Positions 35,705 through 46,782 of a DNA stretch of 64,000 bases are shown here, piece after piece (the first letter of the stretch is position 1; each line of letters begins with the position of its first letter). Under the pieces are notes generated by a model, which was not told where the DNA came from, did not search any database, and worked only from the letters and a program-made list of their open reading frames with translations. Location: positions 558,001-622,000 of the forward strand of contig OW568885.1 of the NCBI GenBank assembly GCA_938743325.2, given 5' to 3'. Made by a program: the position numbers and the translations under genes. The stretch comes from Pycnococcus provasolii (lineage: Eukaryota; Chlorophyta; Pseudoscourfieldiophyceae; Pseudoscourfieldiales; Pycnococcaceae).

Positions 35705-36109
35705 TTATCCCTTCCTTCCCATTGCCCTCTCAATACTCACAAGCCTGGCATTCATGTTGATCCAGTCGGTGTACGTGTTGCGCACGAGGTGGTAGTCCCA
35801 CTTCTTCGGGTCGAGTTTGTCTTCGTCGAACTGGAAGTGTTCCTTCTGGGCACTCTTAGGAAGTTCGAGTGTAGCCGGTAGGCATCCGCTGTTAAGTTTC
35901 TTCCAGAGCAGTTGGCTTTGTTTGTTTGAGTCCCACGTTCTTCTTTGGTACTCTTCGTTGCTTTCCTCCTCGAATTCGTCCGGGTCAAGCCACTTGTTGT
36001 CGGAGTACGGCTTGGACGTGACGCTGTCCACCCATACGTACTTGGGCGGATTCGGCAAAACTTTTTTGCGCAGTTTGGTAGCGTTTGCGTTAGATGGCTG
36101 TGTGGCCAT
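35705..36109 (-). CDS. Orphan 134-residue protein
   Basis: A hydrophilic protein from ATG 36109 (MATQPSNANATKLRKKVLP). It is rich in Trp (six), Asn, Lys and Asp, with blocks PNPPKYVWVDSVTSKPYSD, DEEFEEES-like acidic sequence, then KKWDYHLVRNTYTDWINM at the end. No membrane segment, signal peptide or known domain was recognised. Codon bias and even amino-acid use support real coding, and it is convergent with CEP135. Function is unknown. Confidence 0.6.
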   Translation of the reverse strand: MATQPSNANATKLRKKVLPNPPKYVWVDSVTSKPYSDNKWLDPDEFEEESNEEYQRRTWDSNKQSQLLWKKLNSGCLPATLELPKSAQKEHFQFDEDKLDPKKWDYHLVRNTYTDWINMNARLVSIERAMGRKG

Positions 36110-37076
36110 GGCTTACCTCGCCTTCCTTCAGGGTAGTGAGCTTAAGCAGAAGTGCAAGGCTAAAGGCCTGGCAGGAGCAAAGACAACGAAGGGTGCGCGA
36201 CGGTGCGACGACGATTCGTTGCGTTGTGGAAGGAAGGGAATGGCCCTGATGAGTGAGGTGTCGTCCGGCGTGGCGAACGTTGTATTTTATCGTTCCGGAG
36301 AAGAAGTCGGCACGTCACTCCCTAATAAAGGCAGTCCCCAGTCACCGGTCGGGTCGGTCACGAGGGCAGGGGAGGAAGGGGGGGGTCTTACTGTAAGGCG
36401 GACACCTGACCGGTCCCCTGTGGTGCGGTGCCACTTGATCGCCCGAAGGCCACACCCTTAGACCGATCGCCTGGGGAAACGATCGCCCGATTCCCAAGGT
36501 GCAACCAGGTTGGTCCAACCTTCCTTCATCATTTCCTCTCGTCGGTCGCCTTCGCCTTCCTCTTCCCCTGAATTCGAGAACCCTCGCACCTGGAGGGGAG
36601 GTCTTATGCGCTCCGTGCCGTCAGTCCGTCGCCGACCTTGATCTTGATGAGCCGTGTACACAGGTCATAGAATGATGCCTGGATAGGATCATGTTATGAT
36701 GTGACATCACGGATAGTTCCTCTTATTATCGCAGTTCCTCCGAACTATCATACTGTAAGGGTAACATATCTTAAGTTGACCCGTAGTAACTTAGCGGAGC
36801 CCTCGTCCCGCACGCGGCTACGCACAATCGGCAAAATCGGTACGGCGTTTGTGACGGATTTCGGACAGCGATTGACTTGATTAGTTCGTCAAGATGGAAA
36901 GGACAATTCTTCTTAGTTATCTATGCATTGCACAACGTATGTGTCTCCGAAGACGCCGACGACGACTTCCTTTTATTTTTTTGAAAAGAAAAAGGTCGCG
37001 TAGTTGAGTGAAGGGATTTGTATGGTTACAGTGAGTAAAGTACATATTGCTACGGCTACGATATACGCCTCAACTT
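36110..37076. other. Intergenic region
   Basis: A 967-bp gap upstream of the 134-residue gene and downstream of TIC236. Three spaced copies of a GATCGCC phrase occur between 36435 and 36492. The stretch 36660-37060 is AT-richer. No gene or transposon end was recognised. Confidence 0.45.
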
Positions 37077-40000
37077 TTAAAAACCACCACCACTGCCACC
37101 TCCTCCTGGCGGTGGCGACGCCGCCGACGACTCGGGCGTGAACTCAATCATGAAGGATGTGCCGCCACCCGATGTTCCGCTCAAGTTCGCGCGTAGCTTC
37201 GAGTTCAGCGCATACAGCAGAGTCCACCTCGTCCCACTGCTCTCCACGCCGCTCGCCAGCCGGCTGACGTCGTTTCCCGTGAGCGCGACGGTGCCGCGAA
37301 GGCTGCGTCCAAGCGCCACCTCCATTTCAGCCAGCCCGAGGGCAACGCCTGCAAGGCCGCCGGAATCTACGCCGGGGCTGATGGCACCCAGAGCCACCGC
37401 GGGACTGCTGGCAACACGCCAGCTGCCGAGGCCAATCGGGAATTCGCCCGTCGTCTCCAGGCGAGGAAGCATGGCGGCAAGCGTTCCCATGGCTAGGCTG
37501 CCGAGAGCCTTGGGATTCTCACGCTGCGCCGCGGCGGCGCTCAAGCCTGCTGAAATGCGCGCCTCCACAGCGCGCGCCATTTCCTCCCTGTACGACGAGC
37601 CATCGCCGCTTTCGTCACCGCCGGCGGCAGCCTCCGCTGTTCCCACGGCGGCAGGACCGTACCTCCGGATGCGAAGCATATCTTTCCACTCGCTCGCACG
37701 ACCGGCTAAGCTAACAAGCAAGTCCGGGCCCACCAGGCGCACATCCACGAGAGGGTCGAGCGGATGATCGTCGTCAAAAGCGGCAAAGTGGATGTGGTCG
37801 TGAGCAAGCCGCACCTGCGTTGCGAGCAAATTCACATCTCCGTTGTCAAACAGAATCGTTCCCGTAGGGCGAATGCCGCCAGGGAGGTGCTCGCCGCCGT
37901 TCACAACCACCTCGCCGCGCGCGCCGAAGTTCAGCACGAAGGGGAAGACGACGCGCACCTGCTTTCCGAGCTTAACGCGTAGGCCATTGCAGACGACACC
38001 GACGGCGGAGTCCGAGCGCTCACCGTCGCCCGTTCGAAGGCTCTTGAGCGACAGTGCAGACGACAGATTGGATAGAGCTCTCTCCGGCAGAGCGTTGCCG
38101 GCACTTGTTGGTGCAGCAGCACCAGAGGCTGCTGTCGCGGCAGATCTGCCACCCTCCTCACCCCCCGCCGCGGGCTGCGTGGCAGCCATTCCGTGCAGGA
38201 AGATCGAGCCTTGACTGAGAGAAACGCTGCCACGAAGTTCGGGAGACACCGCGGAGCCTGACACATCCATCTTCGTATCCACGATGGCGCTGAGCACTCG
38301 AGGGATTCGTAACTCAACACCCTGGCACTCCACACTGAGATCCCTCGCAGACCCCTGCGACGGCGCCGCGGAGCCACGGCCCGCGAAGCGTCGCGCGGCG
38401 GACGACGTTAGCGTCGCAGCATCGCGCTTCGGTGCACTCGAGGATACATCCCTCAGAGGCAACCCGCCGCGCACGCGAAACTGCCCGTGACGCCCGATGC
38501 GCGCCTCGCATGCGTCCACCGCGATGCGATCTTCTAGCACCCCTGCGGAAACGTTGAGCTGACGAATCGGCTTGAGAAGGTAGGGACTAATGAGTGCGCC
38601 GTTGCGTATCATGACGGACGCATCAACCAGCGCCTTGCGCACGGTACCTAGAACATTTAGTCGGACACGTGCCGATCCGCCTGTCCACTGTACAACGCCT
38701 GGTGCCGCCATCGCCGCGACGAGATCCATGCCTCCATCTACAACCTCGGCATGCACGTCCACGGAGTCCGCGCCAGGCTGAGGGGAGGCCACAATTGGCA
38801 GGCTGCCCTCGACGCGGACGGACCCTGACGTATCCAGTGGTTTCAGCTCTGCCTCGAATGCAATGCGCGTGCCATCCATCAGTGTGACGCTTGCATGACT
38901 TGGCCCAAGTCGAGCGGCGCCGCGCACCGCGCCGTCGAGGATTTGTGCGGAGACTCTCGCCTGCGGGCTCGTTTGTGGACCGTTAATCTCACCTTGCATG
39001 TACATTGGCCCGCTGACAAGAGGAGCTGCCATGCCCACGCCTGATGATGTCGTGGTAGGCGCGCCTGCTCCGGCGGTGGTGGACGTCGTAGACGACGACG
39101 TTGTCGGCGCCTTCGATGATGCCAGCGTGCTCGGTGTTCCCTGCGCGTCTCGACCATCCAGTGCCAGTGCGTGACTAATGTACTCAGCCGGCAATTCCAT
39201 GAGCACGAGACGCGCATCTTGAGAAGGTCCGAGCACATCGCCGGATGCACGCAGCCGTGCATCGCCGCAGTCCACCGCTAAATTACGCACATGCAAGCCC
39301 TCGGGATAAGCCTCAGAGCCCCAGGCGCCGCTTAGGGCAACACGCTGCAGACGCAGCTCATCCTTCGCAGGTGCTCGATCCACGTACCAATCCACGCCGT
39401 TGACGTCAATGTCCGCCTCCTTCACGTGGAACGACCCATCGCCATTTTCATGCATCTCGCCCAGGCTCCCCGCCGCCGCAAGGGAGCCTGACCACGTGCC
39501 TCGTAGGTCCTGCAGAAGACTCGGTGCGTTTGCGGGCGACGGCGAAGCTGTAGGCGATGAAGCACCAGAAGTGGCGGGTGAGAGCGGTTCTAACTTGCTG
39601 AGCGCTTCAAGGAAGCTTGCAAGACGCTCGTCCAATCTGTCGCCCACGGTCGCCTTTCCTGCAGTCTTCACGTGCTGGAAGAACCGTTCTTTCGCCAGCG
39701 CAAAGTCCCGAAGCGCACCTGCCGCATCGTCCGTACCTGCGAGACGCGAAAATTCGGAAGCTAGCGAGAGTGCGGGCAGCATTTCCTCGACGTCCACGCT
39801 TGGCGCCGCGTGCACGGCAAAATGCCACTCCCCAGCATGGCCCGCGGACGACGCCTCGGGCACTCGCACGCCCGCCGATGCCTCGTAAGTGGACTTGTTC
39901 TGCTCGAAGCGGAGCATTTCCAAGTCGAGCTGTGAGCCATCCCACGAAGATCTTGCTGTCAGCTTTTTCCCACGCACGCTGCCAAAACGAGGCTGCAGTA

Positions 40001-42150
40001 CAGAGACGGCGCCTCGGATGACGCGGCGCATCGGAGCCTCGACGAGAAGGTCAGCGTCCATATCCATCGAGGAAGCCGTTGCGGATACGTTGAGCTCCTC
40101 GATGTTCCCTCGCAGAGACGTAATCTCGAGATCGTCCAAGCGAAGGCCGCGCACCAGCAGATTGCCCGCGCCAAGGGGGCCACCCTGCGATTCAGCCTGC
40201 GCACGCAGCGAGCCGCACTGTAGCTTGAAAGTTACTGCATCAGGGCTTGCCATATCTCGCTCTCCCATATGCACCTCAATGCGATCCTCCGACGAAAGCC
40301 GCCTCCCGCGAGCCTCGAAGGACATCGCACCGGTACTCATATCAGAGCGATAGACACCCCGCATGCCCTCGCCCGTGAGACGAAGTTGATTCAGGCGCAG
40401 CTGGTTCAGCTCGACGGCTGCATTCATGCGTCCCTGTCTGAGCACGCGGCTGATGCCCTCCTGCCATATCTCCGCGGCGGAAGCTGCTGCCACCTGCGGT
40501 GCGTGCTGCGCCCGGCTAAGCGCTGCAGCTATCAGTGTGGTATCGTCGCTGCCAGTGGTCTCGGGTTCGATGATCTTCGCGTGGCACGAAATGTCGCCAT
40601 TGAGAAGAAATCCAACGGGGCCTTGAAGCGCGTTGAGAACCTTCGTGAGGCTTTCCGCATCCGCCATTGCAGACGCACTCGCCTCCGCCGCGGGCAGAAG
40701 CGGTGCAGCAAGAGCTGCGCCGTCGAGATTCTTCATGCTCACGTCAAGGTGAATCGCATCAATCTTCGGCTCACCGAGGGCTGTTGCCTGCAGCTGCGTC
40801 ATCGCTTGCCTTGCCGCCACGGGCAAGGCGTCTGGAAGGTTCACGTCAAGTTTTCCAGCAATTCGAAGCGTCGGGCTATTTGCGCTGGCAGCCATTGCCG
40901 TTCGGCTGAAGTGCGCGTCGCCGGTTGCGCCGCCATCGCTCAGCTGCCACTCGGCATCAACATTTGGCGCGAGTAGCCCGCCGCTCATCGTCGCATTTGC
41001 CGTCGCCGGCGTTAGTGGAGAAAGGTATGCGCTGAGTGCGTCGCGAGCGGCATTTGACGCCGGCGTCGCAAACCCACCTGAAGAGTTGATCAGTGCGGAC
41101 TCAATGTACGGGAGTATAAGCTCTTTCACGGGCAGTCCGGCACCCTCGAGATGCACGTCAATCGCATTTGGGTTCACTTCGGCATCCGGCGCGATGGAAA
41201 TGCGCCCGCGCCCGTGAATCACGCCGCCGTGTGCGCTGTCAATGCGCACACTTTCAAGGCGAATCTCCTGTGCCAGCGTGTCCACCTCCAGCGTGGCGTG
41301 TCCCGAACGCAGCGGAACACGGTCCAGCGCCGCGATAGATGGCTTACCACCGTACTCACCCGCAAATGCGCGGGAGGCGCACTGCGCGCGCTCGACCGCT
41401 CGGCGCCATCCAAGCGGCGCGCGTTCGACGTACCCGTCTCGAGACGACATATTGTCACCTGCGGAAGTCGTCGAGTTGCCACATCCGTCGCGATCGACAA
41501 GCCAGACGCTGCCAGAGAAGAGCGGCTTCTCCAGGGCACCGGTGATGCTCAGTGCGCCCGCCGCGGCACCCTTGATAGGAAAGGGGAATGGCGGTGCGCC
41601 AAACGTCTCGCGTATGGTGTTCAGGTCCGTGTCACGACCATCAATGTGAATGCGGTACGAACCCGGCGTGAAGCCTGCATCGCGCGGCTTTCCCGTGGCA
41701 ACGGGTGGCATCTGCTCGAAGAGGTCAAAATTTCCAGCTGCGGACACCGGCACACCGCCAAACTGCCCCTTCACGCCAAGCAGATGGCACCGATATCCGT
41801 CGAACGTTAGTTCACCGCTCACATTTTCCAAATCGTCGACGGCGTCGTGGAAGTGTCCGGACACGTTCCGTACAATCACGCGGCCGTTAATTGTTGGAGT
41901 GCGATGGCTGAACGGAACCGTCGGTCCAGATCGTATCGACACCTCTCCCGATGCACGTCCACCGTAAAAGTCGAGTGGGATGTCAAGAAGCCGCTCAAAC
42001 ACTGGCGCGTGCAGGTTGCGAGCACGAACACGCACGAATAGCTCAGGTCGCGGCTCACCCGTGGAAGGAGCAGTAAATCGTGCTCCAGGGTCGCTAAACT
42101 TTACCACCACGTGGACGTCGCCTCCCGCACCTTTTTTGGTGGTGGTGGTG

Positions 42151-42182
<32 letters not shown>

Positions 42183-43454
42183 GGATGCGGTGCTATCGGC
42201 GGCGTCGGCAGCGTCGGGCATCTTCTGCCTGATAGATTCATCGCGTGACATTGGTGGCTTGAACTCAGGTAGAAGCTTGCCGGTGGAAGCATCGCGGCGC
42301 GTTCTCCGCTTATTCGCCTTGATCATGGTTAGCTTGTTTAGCCTCTCATCTCGATCGTCCGCGCGCGCAACGACGTCGCAGACCACGTCCACAGCACCGT
42401 CTCTCGCGGCGTGAATGTCGGCACGCACTTGCACGTTGCGCAAGATCCGTGGAATGTGCGCCGGTTCACCAAAGACGTACGCCTTTACCAGAGCATCTTT
42501 CGCGTTGATTGAGCCTAGCGTGCACTGCGTCCCAAGATGCTGTGTAAGAGATTCGCCGAAACGCCGCATCGCGGTGGCGACAACTGCGTTGGCACCATCC
42601 GCGCGCGGCGAGTCCCTCCACTGCGAGTCCCACGCCTGCGCACGAGCACGCTGCACCTCGCGCTCTCGCAAACTCTCGGGAAGCATATCCGGCGTGACGG
42701 GTGCGCCCAGGAAAGGTACGAAGTTGCGCGACGAGATTGGGCTCGTGTCGTCTGGCACGCCGAGCCAGCTCGAGTTCTCCGCCTGCACCGCGTGCACAAG
42801 CAGCTCGCGCAGCTCGAGCGCGAAGACCCATCTCCACTGCAGCAAGCTTGCGAGTGGTCGTATGAAGATTCGGATTTCCCTCACGTGCGCGCTTGAACGT
42901 TCGTGATCAGCCGCGCTCACGTAAACGGGACCAACGCGAACGTATGGAAGCGCCCTGCTCATCCCCGCCCCGCAGACTCGGCCTAGTTTCACGGTGCGCC
43001 CCGTGGCGGCGGAAGCGTGCGCGGCAGCGCGTGCGACGTACTTTTGCGTGACGAGCTGCGAGCCCGCAAATGATATGAGAGCATACACGAGCGCGTAGGC
43101 GGCTGCGAATATGTATGCGCCAGGCAGCGCGCGTTTGAGCACAGGCCAGATTTTTGTCTGGAGCACGCCTTGGATGTGTTGTGCATTGGTTGCAAAGGAG
43201 GATGAGGAGGAGGAGGTGGTGGTGGTGGTGGTGGTGGAGGAGGAGGAGGTGGAGTTGTGCTTATCGTGTCCGTTCTCGTGCGAATCACGCTCTGTGAGTG
43301 CCGTCTCTTCGTTGGACTCGGAGACATCGCTGCGCTCGACGGCGTTGGCTGTAAGCGAGCGTCGCCGCCTAAAGGCGTTTCCTGCGCTTCTGCGCGTCTG
43401 CGCGTGCGCGTGCGCGCTTCTTCTGTGCGTGTCCAGAGAGGCGTGCGTTCTCAT
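37077..43454 (-). CDS. TIC236: TIC236/TamB-family plastid inner-envelope import protein
   Basis: 2,125 residues from ATG 43454 (MRTHASLDTHRRSAHAH). TIC236 spans from the inner envelope to the TOC75 pore and is needed for protein import into chloroplasts; bacterial TamB is its ancestor. The N-terminal ~45 residues are basic and hydroxylated, like a transit peptide. One hydrophobic helix (ALPGAYIFAAAYALVYAL, about 113-135) would anchor it. The rest is a long repetitive beta-strand series (AsmA/TamB type, with many GxxxVxG and LxVxNG-like strands). The C-terminal DUF490 domain carries FPFVLNFGARGEVVVNGG, GTILFDNGDVNLLATQVRL and ends in a strand-like tail. A poly-Thr run (about 42132-42185) and poly-Thr/Ser (43195-43245) are low-complexity inserts. 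A non-ATG or ATG start further upstream (43664) would overlap the opposite gene. Confidence 0.85.
42132..42185. repeat. Trinucleotide repeat coding poly-threonine in TIC236
   Basis: A run of GGT then CGT units (plus strand) is read on the minus strand as a poly-Thr tract of about 15 residues inside the TIC236 frame. It keeps the frame because the unit is 3 bp. It is likely length-polymorphic. Confidence 0.8.
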
Positions 43455-43662
43455 GGCGCCATTTGGATTACAAAGTCTGTGCGATGCCCTTCCAAGCAGA
43501 TAGGAATCTCGCGGGCGAAAAACGAGACCCGACCCGAAATCCGATCCGCCTCGGAAACATCGCCTGGCGGGGATGCATCGGTGGACGCATTTCCATTGCT
43601 CGAGAATGGGCCCGGGTCGAAAAAAATGGTCGATATATCTTCCCTTCTTCTTCAAAAGGATC

Positions 43663-44045
43663 ATGCCGGGTCGTCCCGCGAACGCCACGCCGCACGACGA
43701 AGCGGCCCGCCAAGCTAAGGCGCGCTTCGTCGACGACGCGACGACGAAGAGCGCGCTCAACGAAGCCGCGGCGCAAGGCGAGGAGCAAGTCGAAGCTGCG
43801 CTAAAAAGGTCCGCGTGGACCCCGCCGACGCTTTCATTCTTTGCGTTCCATCTTATACCCGAGTGTTAATCTTGCAGTACTTCGAGACGCTGATGAAGAA
43901 CTTCATGGATATGCTGCAAAAAATCATCTCGCAATGCTCCAATCGCATGGCGATGATACGTTCCACTTTCGCTCATCCACAAGTGTTACGGACCTTAGCT
44001 ACCGTCATTTGGGATCTAAGTTTTTATAATTCTGGACTTAATTGA
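43663..44045 (+). CDS. Small gene with unresolved intron
   Basis: Exon 1 starts at ATG 43663 (MPGRPANATPHDEAARQA) and is strongly codon-biased up to about 43808. A second codon-biased block (43878 onward: YFETLMKNFMDMLQKI, then ISQCSNRMAMI) follows a good acceptor (CTTGCAG, ending 43877). The obvious donor (AAAAAG|GTCCGC, 43809) does not join these two blocks in phase, whereas a weaker donor (CAA|GTCGAA, near 43787) would. An alternative acceptor at 43863 gives another in-phase reading frame. The product would be about 95-105 residues, helical and Ala-rich at first. I do not recognise it. It is head to head with TIC236 at 208 bp. Confidence 0.4.
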
Positions 44046-44581
44046 CCCTCCTCGATCGACACGGCTTACTCAGCGCTCCAAGCAAAGTCCGACGCTCTTG
44101 CAAACGTCACGTGAGAATTACCGATGGCGCACCGCAGCATTACAAGCTAGCGGACATAGCAATTAGCATTATTCGTATTAAAACACAAAGAATCTCACGG
44201 TGAATCTGACGTACGGCCGCCTTCATCGGGCTCGTTCGGTACACGCATCGTGTACCGCTTTAAGGTTGCACGCCGAGAGTAGTGCAGCTGTGGTGGTGTT
44301 GGTGAGAGAAGTAAGTAGCTACTATCGTAGTGTGTAGAGAAGAAACCTTTATATGTTACAGCTGGTCAGGTAGGTCGGCTGATGGGCGTGACATCGAATC
44401 AATATCAAGGACCTAAAAATCGCGACTTCGTGAGGTGCAGTTGGGTCGGGCCGTCGGGGTGGCGTAGGTCGGTAGGTGTGCCGTGTGCCGAGCTCGCGTG
44501 ACGTCGATTTCAAACCTGAGTCCTCAAGTGAGGGAGGGTTGGGCGGTCGGCGAGGGTTGCGTGATGGCGGTATAGTTACAC
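44046..44581. other. Intergenic region
   Basis: A 536-bp gap between the convergent small gene and TAF10. It is AT-rich for the first ~200 bp, then mixed. No gene, repeat or transposon end was recognised. Confidence 0.45.
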
Positions 44582-45247
44582 TCACTGGTTTGCAGCGGGC
44601 CTCGACTCCTCGTAAGCGTCACTCCGCGCATCCGATGCTTTGGTATCCGCATAAAACGGCCTAGGACGAAAGTCAACGCCAAGCTCGACGAGCGCGTCAC
44701 TCACGTCGTCCGTCCTCAGCTGAATCCCTTCGAGGCGTGCCGTTTGACGCGCGCTGTACCCGAGGCGGTGCAAGTCTTTCGGCGTGCCTCCTCGGTGTCT
44801 CCTCTCCGCTAGCTTGGTCGCCTCGTGTATCGCCTGCTCGACGACCATCTGTCCAGCAAGGCTAATTAAACGCGTCATCGCAACCTCGTTTAGCTTACTC
44901 GTGCTGGCGTTGTCGGCGACGAGTCCCGCTCGCTTGGTGAGAAACTGCGTGAGCTCGTCGGGCACCGTTGGCACCATGCGTGGCAGGCAGGAGACGAGCC
45001 ACTGCACGTCCTCAGGAGGTACGCGCTCCAGCGCCGCCTGAAGCATGGCCATGCCCTCTCCATGTGAGTAGCACGAGTCCGGCTGAGGCGGAAGCAGTGC
45101 GGAGTTCGTTTTGAGCGCGTCCGCTTGGTTGTGTTCTGGCTGTCGCAGTTCGTCGACGAGCATGTCCTCCTGCTCGTGCTCTTCGTCGTCTTCTTCTTCG
45201 TCGTCGTTGTTGCCTTGGGCGAGCACGGGCGCACGTTCGGCGTCCAT
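44582..45247 (-). CDS. TAF10: TAF10, histone-fold subunit of TFIID and SAGA
   Basis: 221 residues. TAF10 pairs through its histone fold with TAF3/TAF8 in TFIID and with SPT7-type partners in SAGA. The acidic head (NNDDEEEDDEEHEQED) is disordered. The family core is clear: VSCLPRMVPTVPDELTQFL, TKRAGLVADNAS and RLISLAGQMVVEQAIHEA, then a last helix with LRTDDVSDALVELGVDFRP. Length and order fit the family, with a short insert between the last helices (about residues 150-175) as in many protists. It is transcribed divergently from Rab21 with 221 bp between starts, suggesting a shared promoter. Confidence 0.85.
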   Translation of the reverse strand: MDAERAPVLAQGNNDDEEEDDEEHEQEDMLVDELRQPEHNQADALKTNSALLPPQPDSCYSHGEGMAMLQAALERVPPEDVQWLVSCLPRMVPTVPDELTQFLTKRAGLVADNASTSKLNEVAMTRLISLAGQMVVEQAIHEATKLAERRHRGGTPKDLHRLGYSARQTARLEGIQLRTDDVSDALVELGVDFRPRPFYADTKASDARSDAYEESRPAANQ

Positions 45248-45468
45248 GACGGAGAGTGAGCAGAAAGGAGTGCAGAGGGATAGGAGGCAGATAGGGGGAA
45301 GTGGGATTGATTGATTGGGGTTTTGTGCCCGGTTTTTTTGTTCGCCCTATGATATTTTGTTCGTCGACCCCCTGCTCCCCTCCCCCTGCTCCTCCCCCTC
45401 CTTGTTTTCGTCCCGTCATTCCTGCTTTCGACGGACGCGTTCCCTTCCCTCCCACCTCACCCAACACC

Positions 45469-46245
45469 ATGGCGTCGACGTCAGGAACCACAGCACCCAG
45501 CCCAACGCGCAAGTACAAGGTCGTGCTGCTCGGAGAGGGACGCGTGGGAAAGACGTCACTGGTCGTCAGGTACTGCCAAAACACCTTCAGGGACGACCAG
45601 CAGGCGACCATACAGGCGTCCTTTCTCACCAAGAAGCTTAACGTCGACGGTGTTAAGCTCGAGCTCGCCATATGGGATACCGCAGGCCAGGAGAGGTTCC
45701 ACGCGCTAGGGCCAATCTACTACCGAGACGCCGATGCCGCGTTGCTTGTTTACGATCTCACAGACTTGGACTCGTTCGAGAGAGTTAAGGTGCGTTTCCT
45801 TTTGTTCTTGTTCCTTCCTCTTTCCTTTCCTGCCATATGTGCGACTTGAAAGATAAGCGCCTTGGCCAAGTACATGTTCTCACACCAAATACAACAACAC
45901 GCCGACGCGCAGAGCTGGGTGACTGAGCTGCGCAGTATGGTTGGCGAGTCCATCCAACTTGCCATCGCCGCGAACAAGTCAGATCTCGAAAGACAGCGCG
46001 CCGTGCCTGCGGACGTCGCGGAGGCGTACGCCAAGTCGATAGGAGCTGCACACGTTTCCACGTCTGCGAAGGTGAATCGCGGTGTGGAGAAGGCCTTTTT
46101 GGACCTCAGTCGCCGGCTCGTGGCTGCAGGCAAGGCGAACGCGACCCGCGCGTCGTCGTCGTCGTCGAGTGGTGGAGGCGTGCGCATCGTCGACGACGAC
46201 GTGCGCGCAACGCCGAGCGCCAAGTCGTCGAAGTGCTGTAGCTAA
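45469..46245 (+). CDS. RAB21: Rab21-like small GTPase (one intron)
   Basis: Exons 45469-45789 and 45913-46245 join in phase 0 across a 123-bp GTGCGT...CGCAG intron, giving 217 residues. Rab21 acts on early endosomes. GTPase motifs are complete: GEGRVGKTS (22-30), the switch I Thr in ATIQASF, WDTAGQERFHALGPIYYRD (switch II), NKSD at 128-131 and TSAK. The segment ALLVYDLTD, then SFERVK joined to SWVTELRSMVG, and DLERQRAVPADVAEAYAKSIG, matches Rab21 closely. The C-terminus KSSKCCS supplies two cysteines for geranylgeranylation. The Ser run and GGG linker before it are variable. Retained-intron reading would add a non-Rab segment, so I chose splicing. Confidence 0.92.
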
Positions 46246-46505
46246 CCAAAGTTTTGCTTGTTCATGTTCAGTCATGTTATGGAGTTGTTGGAGGGAGTGG
46301 TTGGAGTAGGGCCCTTTCGTGCCACTCAAGCCACACGCCACTCATGAAGCGCCAAGAAGTCGCATGTTCCCATGTGCGCGTGGTGGTTAAGCCCACAGGG
46401 AAGGTCAAGGGAGGCAACCGCACAAACCCCGAAAGAACTCCGATCCCCGACGAATCTTCCTCGGGAAAGGTGAAAGGGAAAGGCAGAAAGGTGGCGGCGA
46501 AATCG

Positions 46506-46601
46506 GAGAAAAAGACAAAGTATAGGTGTTTTTTCGGAATTTTGGACAAAGTATAGGTGTTAGGGTTACTGCTAGGGTTATGGTTAGGGTTTCGTTTTAC
46601 T
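46506..46601. repeat. MULE left terminal inverted repeat
   Basis: 96 bp, a perfect inverted copy of 48865-48960. It contains a 17-bp direct duplication (GACAAAGTATAGGTGTT at 46514-46530 and 46545-46561) and telomere-like TAGGGTTA/TTAGGGTTT motifs (46561-46592). Confidence 0.95.
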
Positions 46602-46782
46602 GGGCCGAATACCATGGGGAGCAAGGCGCCGCCATGCATCTGTAGGTTCCCAGTCGGCCAGTCACCTCACCGACGCGTCGTCGACCAGTACTGTACCCTT
46701 CGTTCCTTCCCACCCTTTCTCGCCCCTTCCCGCCCCCCCTCCCCTCCCTTCCCTTCCATTCCCCGCGTCTGCGTGTGATGTC

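Noticed and set aside
45790-45912. Retained reading through the Rab21 intron
   Set aside because: It introduces a stop and non-Rab residues, whereas splicing restores the conserved Rab sequence exactly.
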